DNA of 49,266 bases from Candidatus Aminicenantota bacterium (GCA_011773465.1 WVXO01000052.1:1-49266); one strand, 5' to 3'. Counted from the first letter of the stretch, positions 1 through 9,606 are shown. Program-made: numbers and translations. Notes: a model not told the origin generated them from the sequence alone.

Positions 1-515
1 GTGAAGGAGACTCTTACTCTATCTTTAAGAGGGTGTCCAACATAGACAGCCGGAATCCCGTAATCTTCGTAGATTTTTTCTTCAAAAGGGAAAATCAACA
101 TCATTTTATCTACTGTTTTTTTTATGGTTTTCAGCCTCCCTTTTCTCCAAGCCCAGACTGTAGGACTTATGTAGTAGAGGACGGGAATCGATAGTTTTTT
201 GAGTTTCTTGGCCAGACGAAGGTTGAAATCTGGAGAGTCGATAAGAACCGCTGCTGAAGGTTTTTGCCGTTTTATTTCTTTTTTAATTTTGTTGAAGATT
301 TTTTTTATTCGGGGAACGTGAGAGATGATTTCGAATACTCCAACAACAGCCAGCTCTTCTACCGGAAAAAGAAGACGGACTCCTCCTTTCTCCATGTGCT
401 TTCCACCGATGCCAAAAAAAGAAAGAGAAGGATGGAGTTTTTTAAACTGATGGACGAGGTCAGCGCCGTATTTTTCTCCAGAATTTTCTCCAGCTATGAT
501 GAGGATGGAATCCAT
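1..515 (-). CDS. lpxB: Lipid-A-disaccharide synthase, N-terminal part (runs off the window)
   Basis: LpxB joins UDP-2,3-diacylglucosamine to lipid X to form the lipid A disaccharide at the inner face of the cytoplasmic membrane. I translated the minus strand by hand. The ATG is at 515-513 and the reading frame stays open to base 1, so only about 171 residues are visible. Family landmarks are the opening ILIIAGENSGEKYGADL (usual AGExSGD..GA), FFGIGGKHME, VLIDSPDFNLRLAKKLK, YYISPTVWAWRKGR and VGHPL. The start overlaps the stop of the upstream pseudopilin gene (TGATG), so translation is probably coupled. The family is usually about 380 residues, so more than half of the gene lies outside the window. 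The identification is firm; the C-terminal catalytic half cannot be checked here. Confidence 0.93.
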   Translation of the reverse strand, partial: MDSILIIAGENSGEKYGADLVHQFKKLHPSLSFFGIGGKHMEKGGVRLLFPVEELAVVGVFEIISHVPRIKKIFNKIKKEIKRQKPSAAVLIDSPDFNLRLAKKLKKLSIPVLYYISPTVWAWRKGRLKTIKKTVDKMMLIFPFEEKIYEDYGIPAVYVGHPLKDRVRVSF

Positions 516-1039
516 CAGCGCTTTTCGGTTTCCCCATAATAAATAATCTCTGGCATTTTTTCAGGCACGAAACCGTAGAAGAATAACCATTTATCGTAGG
601 TTTCTTGGTCAAAGTAGATTCTTATGGATTTATCTGGCGATGAGCTTACAACTCCGATAATCCTTGGATTATCAATAGAAGAGAGAGCACTTTGAGGCGC
701 TACCAGAATTTTTTGAGTAGCTCCTTCTCGTCGTCCTGAAGCTCCCCCATAAAAAAGGATAACATCCCATTCCCCGTGTTCTGTCATAGGATCCTTATAC
801 ATTTTGCGGAGGCATTTCTCTTCCAATAATTCTTCAAAGGATCTGGGAAAGCCGCCTGGGTATTTTATCTGGAATAGTCGAACTGCTTCCACATACTGTT
901 TCCCCCTGAAAATCAATTCTTCCTCTTTTTCGCGTTGGATCTGTGTCTTCCAAATCGGTACGGCAGTTAGAAATCCAATGGCCATGATAAAGACAGCAAC
1001 CATAAGGATAATCAGTATGTAGCCTTCTTTTCTATTCAT
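515..1039 (-). CDS. Divergent type II secretion/type IV pilin-like pseudopilin
   Basis: A 174-residue protein with a very short basic leader (MNRKEG) followed by a hydrophobic helix of about 20 residues (YILIILMVAVFIMAIGF), the layout of a type IV pilin or pseudopilin. The rest is a soluble domain containing the stretch RSFEELLEEKCLRKMYKDPMT, which resembles the 'leading to PxDPxT' segment of GspG-type pseudopilins. The leader departs from the family: the canonical G-F-T-L-x-E cleavage site reads G-Y-I-L-I-I, so the conserved Glu at mature position 5 is missing. It is the third of three consecutive pseudopilin genes and its stop overlaps the lpxB start. Likely role: a minor component of a secretion or pilus pseudopilus. 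Which system it serves cannot be told, because no ATPase or secretin gene lies in the window. Confidence 0.75.
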   Translation of the reverse strand: MNRKEGYILIILMVAVFIMAIGFLTAVPIWKTQIQREKEEELIFRGKQYVEAVRLFQIKYPGGFPRSFEELLEEKCLRKMYKDPMTEHGEWDVILFYGGASGRREGATQKILVAPQSALSSIDNPRIIGVVSSSPDKSIRIYFDQETYDKWLFFYGFVPEKMPEIIYYGETEKR

Positions 1040-1073
1040 GAGTCATAAAAAGAAAGGTTAGAGTAAAGAGAAA

Positions 1074-1493
1074 TCACCACGTGCTGTAGAGTGTTCCGTC
1101 CAAGGCTTTTTGTTCCGATCCAGATAAAACGTCTGCTATTCCAGGCTCCGCTGCCAGTATCAGGTCTTCCTCAGAAAGTATTTCTGGTACTTCTATCCAG
1201 GTCTCTGAAGAGCCAGTTATTGGATCTATAGGTATTGCTCTCAAATACTTATCATATACAAGAGCCTGAAGAGAGTAGGGATATTTACCCTTGTCTGCGT
1301 AATACTGGTCTATCAATTTTCTCATTTGGAAGAGATTTTCCCTTAACACAGATTCTCTTGCCCGTTTGGTGGCGTATTTATACTGGGGAAGTCCCAGACC
1401 CACCAGGATTCCGATAAGAGCGAAGACAATTAGCATTTCGATAAGAGTAAAGCCATTTTTCCTATTCTTATGTATCAAAAGCCTTTTTGTCAT
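1074..1493 (-). CDS. GspG-like pseudopilin
   Basis: A prepilin-like protein of 139 residues from the preferred start. The leader MTKRLLIHKNRKNG is followed by the prepilin peptidase site NG/FTLIEMLIVFALIGILVG, with Phe at +1 and Glu at +5 intact. Next come a long amphipathic helix (residues about 40-60) and the motif LRAIPIDPITGSSETW, typical of the major pseudopilin GspG and its relatives. An upstream in-frame ATG (to 1598) exists, but it would run about 100 bases into the preceding pseudopilin gene and put 35 extra residues before the leader. The ATG at 1493 lies 4 bases after the previous stop behind a purine-rich ribosome site (GGTAGAGAA). It forms an operon with the pseudopilins on either side. 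Function: pseudopilus assembly in type II secretion or a type IV pilus-like machine. Confidence 0.85.
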   Translation of the reverse strand: MTKRLLIHKNRKNGFTLIEMLIVFALIGILVGLGLPQYKYATKRARESVLRENLFQMRKLIDQYYADKGKYPYSLQALVYDKYLRAIPIDPITGSSETWIEVPEILSEEDLILAAEPGIADVLSGSEQKALDGTLYSTW

Positions 1494-1497
1494 TTCT

Positions 1498-1989
1498 CTA
1501 CCATTCTCTGTATTTGGTTCCATCCAGGGCCGTTCCTGGGTTTTTAGTGTAAATATCATAGACATTTTCTCCTCCCCAAACATCAGAATCAGGCTCATCC
1601 TGGTAAGACCTTAATCCCCACTCATGAGATTTTGTCATCGGATCTATGGGAATTCTTCTCAGAAACTTCATAATCTTTGTATCCGAGCTTTCTTCTTCTC
1701 CCTCTTCTTTAATTTTTAATTCAACCCCCTCAACCAAGGTTTCTAGGTCTGGAGGATAACCTTCGGTGTCTTCTTCGACATCTATCTTTTTTTCATCAGC
1801 AAGCTTTTTGTAAGCATCTATAGCTTCTCTTATTATCCTTAAGTTTCGTCTCAGCTCTATCTCTCTTTCTCTTCTTATAGCAGTTTTGGCCAGAGGCATG
1901 ACTGCTGCTGCTAAAATCGCAAGAATAGTAAGGGTGACCAGCATTTCGGTAAGGGTAAATCCTTTCGCTCGAGGGAATAATTTGCTCAT
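1498..1989 (-). CDS. GspG-like pseudopilin with acidic insert
   Basis: A 163-residue protein starting MSKLFPRAKG/FTLTEMLVTLTILAILAAAV: a short basic leader, a prepilin peptidase site with Phe +1 and Glu +5, and the N-terminal hydrophobic helix. The long helix RREREIELRRNLRIIREAIDA is followed by an acidic stretch (EEGEEESSD, residues about 95-103) and the pseudopilin motif RRIPIDPMTKSHEWGLRSY. It resembles the downstream gene at 1074-1493, including the end (GTALDGTKYREW versus DGTLYSTW), so the two look like duplicates. First of three pseudopilin genes, 25 bases downstream of pnp. The specific secretion or pilus system cannot be named from this window. Confidence 0.85.
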   Translation of the reverse strand: MSKLFPRAKGFTLTEMLVTLTILAILAAAVMPLAKTAIRREREIELRRNLRIIREAIDAYKKLADEKKIDVEEDTEGYPPDLETLVEGVELKIKEEGEEESSDTKIMKFLRRIPIDPMTKSHEWGLRSYQDEPDSDVWGGENVYDIYTKNPGTALDGTKYREW

Positions 1990-2014
1990 GCTCGCTGATT
2001 CCCTTGTATATGAA

Positions 2015-4177
2015 TTAAAGTTTATCTTTATGATTCAGGTTTCGATAAAAATGAGGTTTTTTTGGCTTAGGAGCGAGCGGATCAGAACGACGGTAAGAAT
2101 TGTATTCTAAGGCCTTCTTGCTCAATTTGATCTTGTTATCTTCGTCGATAGCCATAACTTTAACGCGAGCTGTTTGTCCCATCTTAAGGACATCCCTGAT
2201 ATTTTTAATTCGGCGATGAGCAATTTCAGAGATATGAAGGAGACCAACAATATTGGGGAGGATTTCAACGAACGCTCCATATTCCTCAAGACGAACCACT
2301 TTCCCCGTATAGATTTTTCCAACCTCGGCTTCCACCGTGATTTCCCTTATCATCTTTTTCGCTTTCTCTGCGGACTCAGTATCAGACGAAGCAATAGTGA
2401 TCTTTCCGCTTTCTTCTATTTCTATTTTGGAATTTGTTTGGGAAATGATTTTTTTTATGATCTTTCCGGCTGGTCCGATAACGTCACCTACTTTCTCCGG
2501 ATTGATCATTAAATTTATGATTCGGGGAGCATAAGGAGAAATATCCGGTCGAGGTTTTGAAATCACTTCTTTCATCTTGGATAGAACCTTTAGGCGTGCG
2601 TCTTTGGCACTAGCCAATCCTTCCTTTAAAATCGCAACCGGAACCGAGGGAACCTTTAGGTCCATTTGAATCGCTGTGATTCCTTTTTCTGTCCCTGCAA
2701 CTTTGAGGTCCATATCTCCGAAATGGTCTTCAAGGCCTTCAATATCAGTGAGCACAGCATAGCGGTTGTCTTCTTTAACCAGGCCGATGGCTATTCCTGC
2801 GATAATCGTAGAGAGAGGGACTCCTGCATCCATAAGGGATAGAACACCCCCACAAACAGTGGCCATCGAGGAAGATCCATTTGATTCCAAGATGTCAGAG
2901 ACAATACGAATAGTATAGGGAAAATCTTCTTCATCGGGAATAGAGGGAAGAATAGACTTTTCGGCCAGAGCACCGTGGCCGATTTCGCGCCTCCCTGGAC
3001 CTCTTAGGAAAGCAACTTCCCCCACACTGAACGGAGGAAAGTTATAATGAAGCATGAATCTTTTTTCAGCTTCTTCTCCTAGTCCATCCAATCTCTGGAC
3101 GTCTTCAAACGTGCCCAGGGTTACGGTGGCAAGACATTGAGTCTCTCCTCTTGTAAAAAGGGCTGAGCCATGGGTGCGAGGCAGAATCCCCACCTCCATA
3201 GACAGCGGTCTTATTTCGTTGAAGTCTCTTCCGTCAACTCTTTTCTTTTCATTTAGAACTAGACTTCTTATTAGTTTTTTATGGATAGATTGGAATATTT
3301 CTTTAATTTCATTGATTTCGTCTTCGTTTTCCTCAGGGATGGATTCTAGCAGGTCGTCCAGGATTTTTTTTGCTGCCTCTTCTCTCTCCTTTTTATTTTT
3401 GGCCAGGGTGGCTTTGAGCAGAGAAGAAGAAATTTTATTTTCGATCTTTTCTAGCTTTGATTGATCAAGCTCTTTAGCACTGAATTCTCTTTTTTTTATG
3501 TTTAGTTTGCTGTAGAGATCTTTCTGAATTTTTATAATCTTATCGATAGTATTTTGAGCTAAGATAATTCCTTCTACGATTTTTTCCTCTTCAACTTCTG
3601 TGGCCCCAGCCTCTATCATAACTATTCCTTCTTCCGTACCCACAACCACCATATTGAGAGGGCTCTCTTCGAGCTGCTTCACGGTGGGATTTATGACAAA
3701 TTCGTTATTGAGATAACCGACTTTCACTGCTCCCATAGGAGTCGTGAACGGAATATCAGAGAAATAGAGGGCGGCCGAGGCTGCGATAATACCAAGAGTG
3801 TCAGGTTCATTCTCTAAATCAGCAGAGAGAAGAAGGGCAACAATTTGAGTATCATAATGATAGCCCTCTGGAAAAAGAGACCTTACTGGTCTGTCTATTA
3901 AACGGCTAACAAGAATTTCCCTTTCTGAAGGTCTACCTTGTCTTTTAAAGAAGCCGCCAGGTATTTTTCCTGCCGCATATGTATTTTCTCTATAATCAAC
4001 TATCAACGGGAGAAATGGCTTCTCCTCTTTCATTTCTTTCTTGGAGGTTGCGGTGACAAACATGATTGTATCTCCATAGCGGAGAAAAGCTGAACCATCA
4101 GCCTGTTTGCCTATTTTGTCTATTTCTAAAGATAGAGTGCGGTTATTTATTTCTATGCTGGTTTTGTTATCAGACAT
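2015..4177 (-). CDS. pnp: Polyribonucleotide nucleotidyltransferase (PNPase)
   Basis: PNPase degrades RNA 3'->5' by phosphorolysis and can also add tails; it forms a ring-shaped trimer in the cytoplasm. The 720-residue product has the full family layout: first RNase PH domain (about 12-140, with GDTIMFVTATSKK and SREILVSRLIDRPVRSLFP), a helical linker, a second RNase PH domain (about 320-540, with RVDGRDFNEIRPL, GSALFTRGETQ and LDGLGEEAEKRFMLHYNFPPF), a KH domain (VGDVIGPAGKIIKKI) and an S1 domain (VGKIYTGKVVRLEEYGAFVEI). The GTG at 4183 sits directly on the GGAG ribosome site, whereas the ATG at 4177 has it five bases upstream, so 4177 is chosen. It lies 20 bases after rpsO, the classic rpsO-pnp order, in which PNPase commonly controls its own message. 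Confidence 0.97.
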   Translation of the reverse strand: MSDNKTSIEINNRTLSLEIDKIGKQADGSAFLRYGDTIMFVTATSKKEMKEEKPFLPLIVDYRENTYAAGKIPGGFFKRQGRPSEREILVSRLIDRPVRSLFPEGYHYDTQIVALLLSADLENEPDTLGIIAASAALYFSDIPFTTPMGAVKVGYLNNEFVINPTVKQLEESPLNMVVVGTEEGIVMIEAGATEVEEEKIVEGIILAQNTIDKIIKIQKDLYSKLNIKKREFSAKELDQSKLEKIENKISSSLLKATLAKNKKEREEAAKKILDDLLESIPEENEDEINEIKEIFQSIHKKLIRSLVLNEKKRVDGRDFNEIRPLSMEVGILPRTHGSALFTRGETQCLATVTLGTFEDVQRLDGLGEEAEKRFMLHYNFPPFSVGEVAFLRGPGRREIGHGALAEKSILPSIPDEEDFPYTIRIVSDILESNGSSSMATVCGGVLSLMDAGVPLSTIIAGIAIGLVKEDNRYAVLTDIEGLEDHFGDMDLKVAGTEKGITAIQMDLKVPSVPVAILKEGLASAKDARLKVLSKMKEVISKPRPDISPYAPRIINLMINPEKVGDVIGPAGKIIKKIISQTNSKIEIEESGKITIASSDTESAEKAKKMIREITVEAEVGKIYTGKVVRLEEYGAFVEILPNIVGLLHISEIAHRRIKNIRDVLKMGQTARVKVMAIDEDNKIKLSKKALEYNSYRRSDPLAPKPKKPHFYRNLNHKDKL

Positions 4178-4197
4178 TTTCACTCCGAGACCTTAGC

Positions 4198-4467
4198 CTA
4201 TTTTCTAAGCTTAAGCTTTTTGATTAGATTTTCGTATCGACCGGGGTCTTGTTTTTTTAGGTATTCAAGGAGTCTTTTTCTCCTGCCGACCATTTTCAAA
4301 AGGCCAGTCCGGGAGTGGTGATCTTTTTTGTGTGTAGAAAAGTGCTCAGTTAAATAGTTTAATCTGTTGGTTATTAGAGCTATTTGGACCTCTGGTGAAC
4401 CTGTGTCAGAAGGTTTAATTTTGTTTTCTTTGATGATTTTTGTTTTTTCTTGTTTACTCAGTGTCAA
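4198..4467 (-). CDS. rpsO: 30S ribosomal protein S15
   Basis: An 89-residue protein matching S15 over its full length: [44 protein letters not shown] and [18 protein letters not shown]15 is an early 16S rRNA-binding protein of the small subunit platform. The start is a TTG at 4467, preceded by AAGGAG six bases away. No in-frame ATG would keep the conserved N-terminus. A promoter-like sequence lies just upstream (4495-4523) and pnp follows 20 bases downstream, so the two are probably transcribed together. Confidence 0.97.
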   Translation of the reverse strand: MTLSKQEKTKIIKENKIKPSDTGSPEVQIALITNRLNYLTEHFSTHKKDHHSRTGLLKMVGRRKRLLEYLKKQDPGRYENLIKKLKLRK

Positions 4468-4494
4468 ATTCTACTCCTTAAGAATTATTTTGTA

Positions 4495-4523
4495 ATAGTA
4501 GCAAAAAAGCCAAGGAATGTAAA
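4495..4523 (-). promoter_or_regulatory. Predicted sigma70-type promoter of rpsO-pnp
   Basis: On the minus strand there is TTTACA (4523-4518), a 17-base spacer and TACTAT (4500-4495), 5/6 and 4/6 matches to the sigma70 consensus. The predicted start of transcription lies about 20 bases before the ribosome site of rpsO. Placed by eye only. Confidence 0.5.
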
Positions 4524-4599
4524 TCATTATTTATCTATAGCTTTAAAGACAAAATCGATAATCTGAGAGGTTTTATAAGGCTATCGTTGCCCAGCTCTT

Positions 4600-5355
4600 T
4601 TACATATTCTTTCTAAACTGTTTTTTCTTGAGCATCTTTTTCGCCTCTCTTTTGTTGATATTGACTCCGGAAATCCAGCGGTCATCTGATTCCATGTTGA
4701 GAATAAAATCTAATTCTTTTCTAGCACGGTTGACTTCTTTAAGGGCAAGGTATGTATCAGCCAAATAATATCTTGTCAAAGGATAGTTCGGGGCAAACTC
4801 CAATGATTTGAGAAGATGCTCGAGAGACTTTTTCTTGCTTCCTCCTGCAAATCCCGGTACCTTGAAATAAACCCGACCTAATACTCTGTCCGGCCCTCCG
4901 TTCGCATAGGACTGGTCCAGCTCAATTACTTTGTCCATCGCTCTTTTGACGTCATCCAATAAGAATAGACTTTTCAGCACTCCTCTCGCTTCTCCATATA
5001 CGCCGTAACTGACACCTAGCCAGTAATACCCCTCAGGCATTTCCGGCTTTAACTCCACCGCTTTTTTAGCATAATAGATTCCTTTTAGAAAAATAGCCCT
5101 TTTTTCCTTTTTACTCTCTTTATGGAAGCCGAGGAAATAAAGTAGCCTCGACAGCTTCCAGAACACTTCATATTTATTCTCTGCTTTCTCCATGGCCTTC
5201 ATGTATAAATCCAGGGCTTTTTCAGCAGTCGTGATATTATTCATTATGGTATACAGCTCATCAGCCTGAGCAATTAACTCATCAACTTCCTGAGAAAATA
5301 AAGAAAAAGAAAAACTCAAAAAAATAAGGGGTAAAAAAAATGCTTTTGCCTTCAT
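4600..5355 (-). CDS. Exported TPR-repeat protein
   Basis: A 251-residue protein with a signal peptide (MKAKAFFLPLIFLSFSFSLFSQ) and then helical repeats of TPR type. YYAKKAVELKPEMPEGYYWL, KVIELDQSYANGGPDRVLGR and KSLEFAPNYPLTRYYLAD are recognisable repeat units between residues about 85 and 215. TPR proteins are scaffolds that bind other proteins; being exported, this one probably acts in the periplasm. The reading frame is open further upstream to 5460. The ATG at 5355 is chosen because it starts the signal peptide, has GGAGAGG four bases upstream and lies below an extended -10 promoter at 5381-5389. It points in the same direction as rpsO-pnp but is separated from it by a promoter. Confidence 0.8.
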   Translation of the reverse strand: MKAKAFFLPLIFLSFSFSLFSQEVDELIAQADELYTIMNNITTAEKALDLYMKAMEKAENKYEVFWKLSRLLYFLGFHKESKKEKRAIFLKGIYYAKKAVELKPEMPEGYYWLGVSYGVYGEARGVLKSLFLLDDVKRAMDKVIELDQSYANGGPDRVLGRVYFKVPGFAGGSKKKSLEHLLKSLEFAPNYPLTRYYLADTYLALKEVNRARKELDFILNMESDDRWISGVNINKREAKKMLKKKQFRKNM

Positions 5356-5380
5356 AATCCTCTCCTTTTTGCGGATATAT

Positions 5381-5389
5381 ATTATAGCA
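5381..5389 (-). promoter_or_regulatory. Predicted extended -10 promoter of the TPR gene
   Basis: The minus strand reads TGCTATAAT, a perfect extended -10 element. Predicted transcription start is about 20 bases before the ATG at 5355. No good -35 box is seen at the normal distance, which is acceptable for extended -10 promoters. Confidence 0.55.
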
Positions 5390-5698
5390 TAAACCTTTTG
5401 CCAACGATAACAAGGAGCTGAGCCAACTGTAAAACCGGTCAGCCTTCTTATCCAGCTCAATCAACAAACGCTCTATTTTTTGACGCTCTTTCTTCAAATC
5501 ATCGTCCTTGAGATAAGGATCAACTGTTATTAAAGAGCAGTACGAAAAAAGTCGCAGCTTTTCCTTGATTTTTCGATTCCCTATAAGCTTCTTTCATGAT
5601 GACTTTCATCCTGGTGAACTTAATCCAGAGCCGTAAAACGAACTTAAGGAACCTGAGATTATTAAAGAAGAATGGATTCTGCAGGCTTACAATTTGAG
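5390..5698. other. Intergenic region, no gene seen
   Basis: Short overlapping reading frames occur here on the minus strand, but none has a ribosome site or a recognisable protein. No RNA structure or repeat was noticed. Confidence 0.5.
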
Positions 5699-7771
5699 CT
5701 AATCCTGGATGAGTTTTTTGTCCAGGTCCATGGGCAAAATCACAGTGAAGGTTGAGCCCTTGCCGACTTCACTTTCGGCCAAAATCTCTCCCATATGTTC
5801 CTGTACAATCTGGTAACAGATAGATAAACCGAGACCTGTGCCCACGCCCACGCCTTTAGTGGTAAAACTTGGATCAAAGATTTTATCAAGATCTTTTTTG
5901 GGAATTCCTTCACCGTTATCCTTTATTTCAATATACACTTTGTTATTTTTGGTATTTGTGGAAATGGTTATTTCGCCTTTATCTTTTATGGCCTGCTTCG
6001 CATTGATAAGGAGGTTTAAAAAAACCTGATTCAAACGCCCAGGAAAACATGAAATCTTTGGAATTCTTCCATAGTTCCGTATGATTTTTATATGATGTTT
6101 TATTTCGTGGTGGATTATTGTTAGGGTGTCTTCCAATCCTTCGTTTATGTCCGCGTCTTTCAATTCCGCCTCGTCGAGTCGGGCAAAGCTACGAAGCCGT
6201 TTGACAATATCGATAATCCTTTCGGTCCCGGATTGAATAACTTTATTGGCATCATCAACTACTTTCAGCGACGCATTGATCTCTTTAGGTTCCTTTCGTG
6301 CTTCCTGAAGGGCTCTCTCTAGCTCGATTTTTAATCTTTCCACTGCTTTCATCAGTGTATTATGCATGCTACTTATGGCTCCGACCGGGGTATTGATCTC
6401 ATGTGCCACTCCTGCCACCAGGCTGCCAAGGGAAGCCATCTTGCTGGATTGGACCAACTGAGTCTGTTTCTCACGCACCTCTCGTGTGCGTTCTTCCACC
6501 TTGTTTTCAAGAGAACGACTGTATTCTTCCAACTCCCTTTTGGCTGCTTCTAGTTTTTTCGAGTTTTCTTCAAGTTCTTTCGAATAGATGCGCAGGCGCC
6601 TGCTGTTTTCTGTAAAGCGACGCAACAAAATGTAAACCAGCAGATGAATAAAAATAAAAGTGCCCACAGGCATCAAGTTGACGCCTGGTTCTCTTATAAT
6701 ATCATGTAACGCAAAAATCGAAAAAAAACCAATTCCAGCTGTGAAAATCCTGGCCTCCACGCGTCCTTGGATAGCTGCATGCAGACTTACTGCCATGATG
6801 GCCAAACAATCTATTATCCAGAGTAAGCGCAGATAAGATTGCCATGCTGCCAGAGGTATAACATCAATCACTTCCAAGACGATGGCGATGATAGCAATGG
6901 CTAAATGAAGCTGCCACAGCCGGCGCACAAAAAGTTTATATCCAGGGCCGATTACTTGGTCGACGAAAGCAATCAGCGCAGGCGGAAAAAGAAGAAACGA
7001 AATAAATAGAGCATAATACCAGAATGCCGGCGCAGGGACCAGCAATAGGACTGGAGAAACGCCGGCAATGAAGACAATTCCGATAAAAGTCGAGAATAAG
7101 CCAAAACTAAGAGTAGCATAGGCTCTCCTTACGCTTCGGTCTAGATAGATCGCAAGGGAAAAGAGTCCGATGAAAACGCAAAAAGCTCCCACAATGAAAT
7201 GACCGGCATTGCGTCTAATGATGCGTAAAAGCAAGGTTTCATTGGATCCCAGGAATACGGTCCCTTCGATCCCATTTATTCGAGACCAGTCTGAATAGAG
7301 CCTAAAGAATAGGTTTTTTCCCTGAAAATCTTCTGGAAGAGAGATTCTGTGGGGGACAAATGCAGAGAACCGATTTGTGTAGGCAGACTCTAGCTTTCCG
7401 AACGAATAAATTAATTTGCTTTCTAAATAAACTTCCAGATTCAGTATTACGCGCGGAAGATAGATTGTGGGGTTCTTCCAGGTGCCAGCCGGTAGTGATA
7501 CTCGAAGCCAGAGTATTTTTTTGCCTTCATGCCCAGGCAAATTGGATTGGGAAGGGGCAGGTTTCCATTCCGGGCTGTTCAGTTCCTGATAAGTCCATAA
7601 GGGGATGCCGTTCTCATCGACCGGAGGTTCTCCCCAGCGATACTGCCAGTCTTTTGTGAGTTCGATTGGCGGTGATTCCCCGGATACCTGCGGTTGTGCT
7701 TGAGCTGTCACAGAATTTAAAAGAAGGCAGCCAAGTACGATGATTAAGATAACACCCAATCTCCGTTTCAT
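5699..7771 (-). CDS. Membrane sensor histidine kinase with extracytoplasmic sensor domain
   Basis: A 690-residue two-component sensor. It starts with a signal peptide ([20 protein letters not shown]). An extracytoplasmic beta-rich domain (about 35-185, with [22 protein letters not shown] and [15 protein letters not shown]) resembles 7TMR-DISM-type ligand-binding domains. About seven hydrophobic helices follow (190-390), then a coiled coil (about 395-440). The kinase core has the phospho-acceptor His457 in [17 protein letters not shown], an N-box [12 protein letters not shown], a G1 box [17 protein letters not shown] and a G2 box [10 protein letters not shown]. It has no receiver domain. Its kinase core is closely similar to that of the protein at 16712-18259. 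No response regulator is adjacent; the nearest is at 16150. The signal sensed is unknown. Confidence 0.9.
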   Translation of the reverse strand: MKRRLGVILIIVLGCLLLNSVTAQAQPQVSGESPPIELTKDWQYRWGEPPVDENGIPLWTYQELNSPEWKPAPSQSNLPGHEGKKILWLRVSLPAGTWKNPTIYLPRVILNLEVYLESKLIYSFGKLESAYTNRFSAFVPHRISLPEDFQGKNLFFRLYSDWSRINGIEGTVFLGSNETLLLRIIRRNAGHFIVGAFCVFIGLFSLAIYLDRSVRRAYATLSFGLFSTFIGIVFIAGVSPVLLLVPAPAFWYYALFISFLLFPPALIAFVDQVIGPGYKLFVRRLWQLHLAIAIIAIVLEVIDVIPLAAWQSYLRLLWIIDCLAIMAVSLHAAIQGRVEARIFTAGIGFFSIFALHDIIREPGVNLMPVGTFIFIHLLVYILLRRFTENSRRLRIYSKELEENSKKLEAAKRELEEYSRSLENKVEERTREVREKQTQLVQSSKMASLGSLVAGVAHEINTPVGAISSMHNTLMKAVERLKIELERALQEARKEPKEINASLKVVDDANKVIQSGTERIIDIVKRLRSFARLDEAELKDADINEGLEDTLTIIHHEIKHHIKIIRNYGRIPKISCFPGRLNQVFLNLLINAKQAIKDKGEITISTNTKNNKVYIEIKDNGEGIPKKDLDKIFDPSFTTKGVGVGTGLGLSICYQIVQEHMGEILAESEVGKGSTFTVILPMDLDKKLIQD

Positions 7772-8112
7772 TTAATCTAACGCTGACTTATGTCCGCTCT
7801 CTCCCGATTTATTCATATTTTAGCCTATATCAAAGGAGATCCTTTCTGCTCTTTGACGACATTAAAAACAAGATATGAAATAACACGCTTCACATATGAT
7901 AATGGGAGTTTCTGCTCCAAAAAATGAGTTAAATCCTCACGTCCTTTAAAATAACAACCATGTCAAAAACAAATTATCAAATACTTATTAAAATGTAAAC
8001 ATAATTAGGTTTCTATTTGATAATTGTCCGATAAATTTGTTGTTTTTGCGTACGTTCTGCCGCAATGGTAACTTTTTCTGCTTGTAAAATAAAACGAAAA
8101 AATGTTTAATGG
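7772..8112. other. Divergent intergenic region
   Basis: 341 bases between a leftward kinase gene and a rightward phosphoesterase gene. A plus-strand TTGACG (7853-7858), 17-base spacer, TGAAAT (7876-7881) is a weak promoter candidate about 230 bases before the downstream gene. Nothing else is recognised. Confidence 0.3.
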
Positions 8113-9417
8113 ATGAGCGAAGATCGCATCCTTCTGTTCAAACTTGGTCAGCTGATGATATCTAATAATCAAGGATATGACTTGAATGAAACCAGTCTTG
8201 AGGAAATGGATAGGTGTCGAAAAAATAAATTTGAACAGACCGATCCTCAAAGTGAACAAAGTATTCAGTCCAAACGAATCTGGATTGCTGTCCTAATATC
8301 TTTCCTGTTATTCCTGAATTTATTTGCTGGATGCAGCCATCTAGGACCGTATTATAAAAGCAATTTTTACCCATCTAAAATTCTTTTTACCGAAGAAAAA
8401 GACCTCAGAATAAGGTTACTTTTTATCGGAGATGCGGGGGATACAAAGGAGGAAGATCTGGTTTTAAGAAAATTAGAAGACTGGGCGAATAAAATTCCTC
8501 AAAAAACAATGTTAATATTTCTCGGCGACAACATCTATCCTGCGGGAATGCCCAGTAAGGAAGACAGCGAACGAGAGGAAGCTGAGCGGCGTATTCAAGC
8601 GCAAATAGATGTGATAAAAAAAAGCGGAGTCCGAGGATTTTTTATCCCTGGAAACCATGATTGGAAAAGAGGTCTTCCTGGACTCATTCGAGAGGAAAGT
8701 TTTGTGAAGCAGGAATTAGGTCGGGACGAAGTTTTTTTACCTATGGCTGGGTGTCCTGGACCGGCAAAAATAGACGTAGAAAACATAAGAATCATAGTTA
8801 TGGATACATACTTTTGGCTAAATAGAAAACTAAATCCTGAAAAGGGATGCCCACACAAAGATCTAAAAGCTTCAATCTCAACCTTAAAAGCACTTTTACA
8901 GACCGCAGGGGACCGTCGAGTCGTATTTATAGCACACGTCCCTCTGGAGACACACGGCCCTCATGGTGGATTTTTTGACTGGAGAGATCATCTATTTCCG
9001 CTTACGCGCCTTGCAAAGTGGTTATGGATACCCCTGCCCGTTATCGGGTCTCTTTATCCCCTAATACGATGGAATATAGTACGATACAGCCAGGACCTTA
9101 ATAGCCGTGCTTTTAAAAACATGTTAAACCAATTGAAGGAAGCATTTGCTGTTAGAAAGCCGCTAATCTATGCTGCTGGACACGATCATTCATTGCAGGT
9201 GTTAGAGATAAGGGAAGCCGTAGAATATATTTTAGTTAGTGGAGCAGGATCAATCTCGAAGCTGAGTTCGGTCACACACGGCGATAACACTCTGTTTGCC
9301 CATCTTCATCAAGGATTCATATCAGCTGACTTTTTAAAAGACGGCAGCGTTTGGGTATATGTTGTTGAACCTGGCGAACATGATGTTGTTTTTTTAAAAG
9401 AACTTAAAACGAATTAG
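8113..9417 (+). CDS. Membrane-anchored calcineurin-like metallophosphoesterase
   Basis: A 434-residue protein with a poorly conserved N-terminal stretch of about 50 residues, one hydrophobic segment (IWIAVLISFLLFLNLFAGC, which could be a membrane anchor or a lipoprotein signal with Cys in LFAGC) and a metallophosphoesterase domain. All signature blocks are present: LLFIGDAGDT, IFLGDNIYPAG, FIPGNHDWKRG, VVFIAHVPLETHG and YAAGHDHSLQ. The enzyme should sit outside the cytoplasm and hydrolyse a phosphomonoester or phosphodiester; the substrate is unknown. The start is uncertain: the ATG at 8113 has no clear ribosome site, and the ATG at 8206 (MDRCRKN) would leave a shorter cytoplasmic tail. The next gene encodes a kinase-like/barrel protein of a family that I recall as fused to a metallophosphoesterase in Bacteroidetes, so the two probably work together. 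Confidence 0.85.
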   Translation: MSEDRILLFKLGQLMISNNQGYDLNETSLEEMDRCRKNKFEQTDPQSEQSIQSKRIWIAVLISFLLFLNLFAGCSHLGPYYKSNFYPSKILFTEEKDLRIRLLFIGDAGDTKEEDLVLRKLEDWANKIPQKTMLIFLGDNIYPAGMPSKEDSEREEAERRIQAQIDVIKKSGVRGFFIPGNHDWKRGLPGLIREESFVKQELGRDEVFLPMAGCPGPAKIDVENIRIIVMDTYFWLNRKLNPEKGCPHKDLKASISTLKALLQTAGDRRVVFIAHVPLETHGPHGGFFDWRDHLFPLTRLAKWLWIPLPVIGSLYPLIRWNIVRYSQDLNSRAFKNMLNQLKEAFAVRKPLIYAAGHDHSLQVLEIREAVEYILVSGAGSISKLSSVTHGDNTLFAHLHQGFISADFLKDGSVWVYVVEPGEHDVVFLKELKTN

Positions 9418-9606
9418 AATCCAATAAAGAAGCTGCAATAACATAGATTAGGATTACTTATTAAAAAGAAGGTTAAGCTCCGCGTTACGAATCCGCTTGC
9501 TTTGACCTTTAATAATTTTATGCCCTGTTAATTTAAAGCCGATCAAATTAACTTCAATCCCATTTTTAGCCCCGGGATCTTTAAAAGGGATTCAGTCCAA
9601 GGCCAG

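Noticed and set aside
1494-1598. Longer start for the second pseudopilin
   Set aside because: It would overlap the previous gene and put 35 residues before the prepilin leader.
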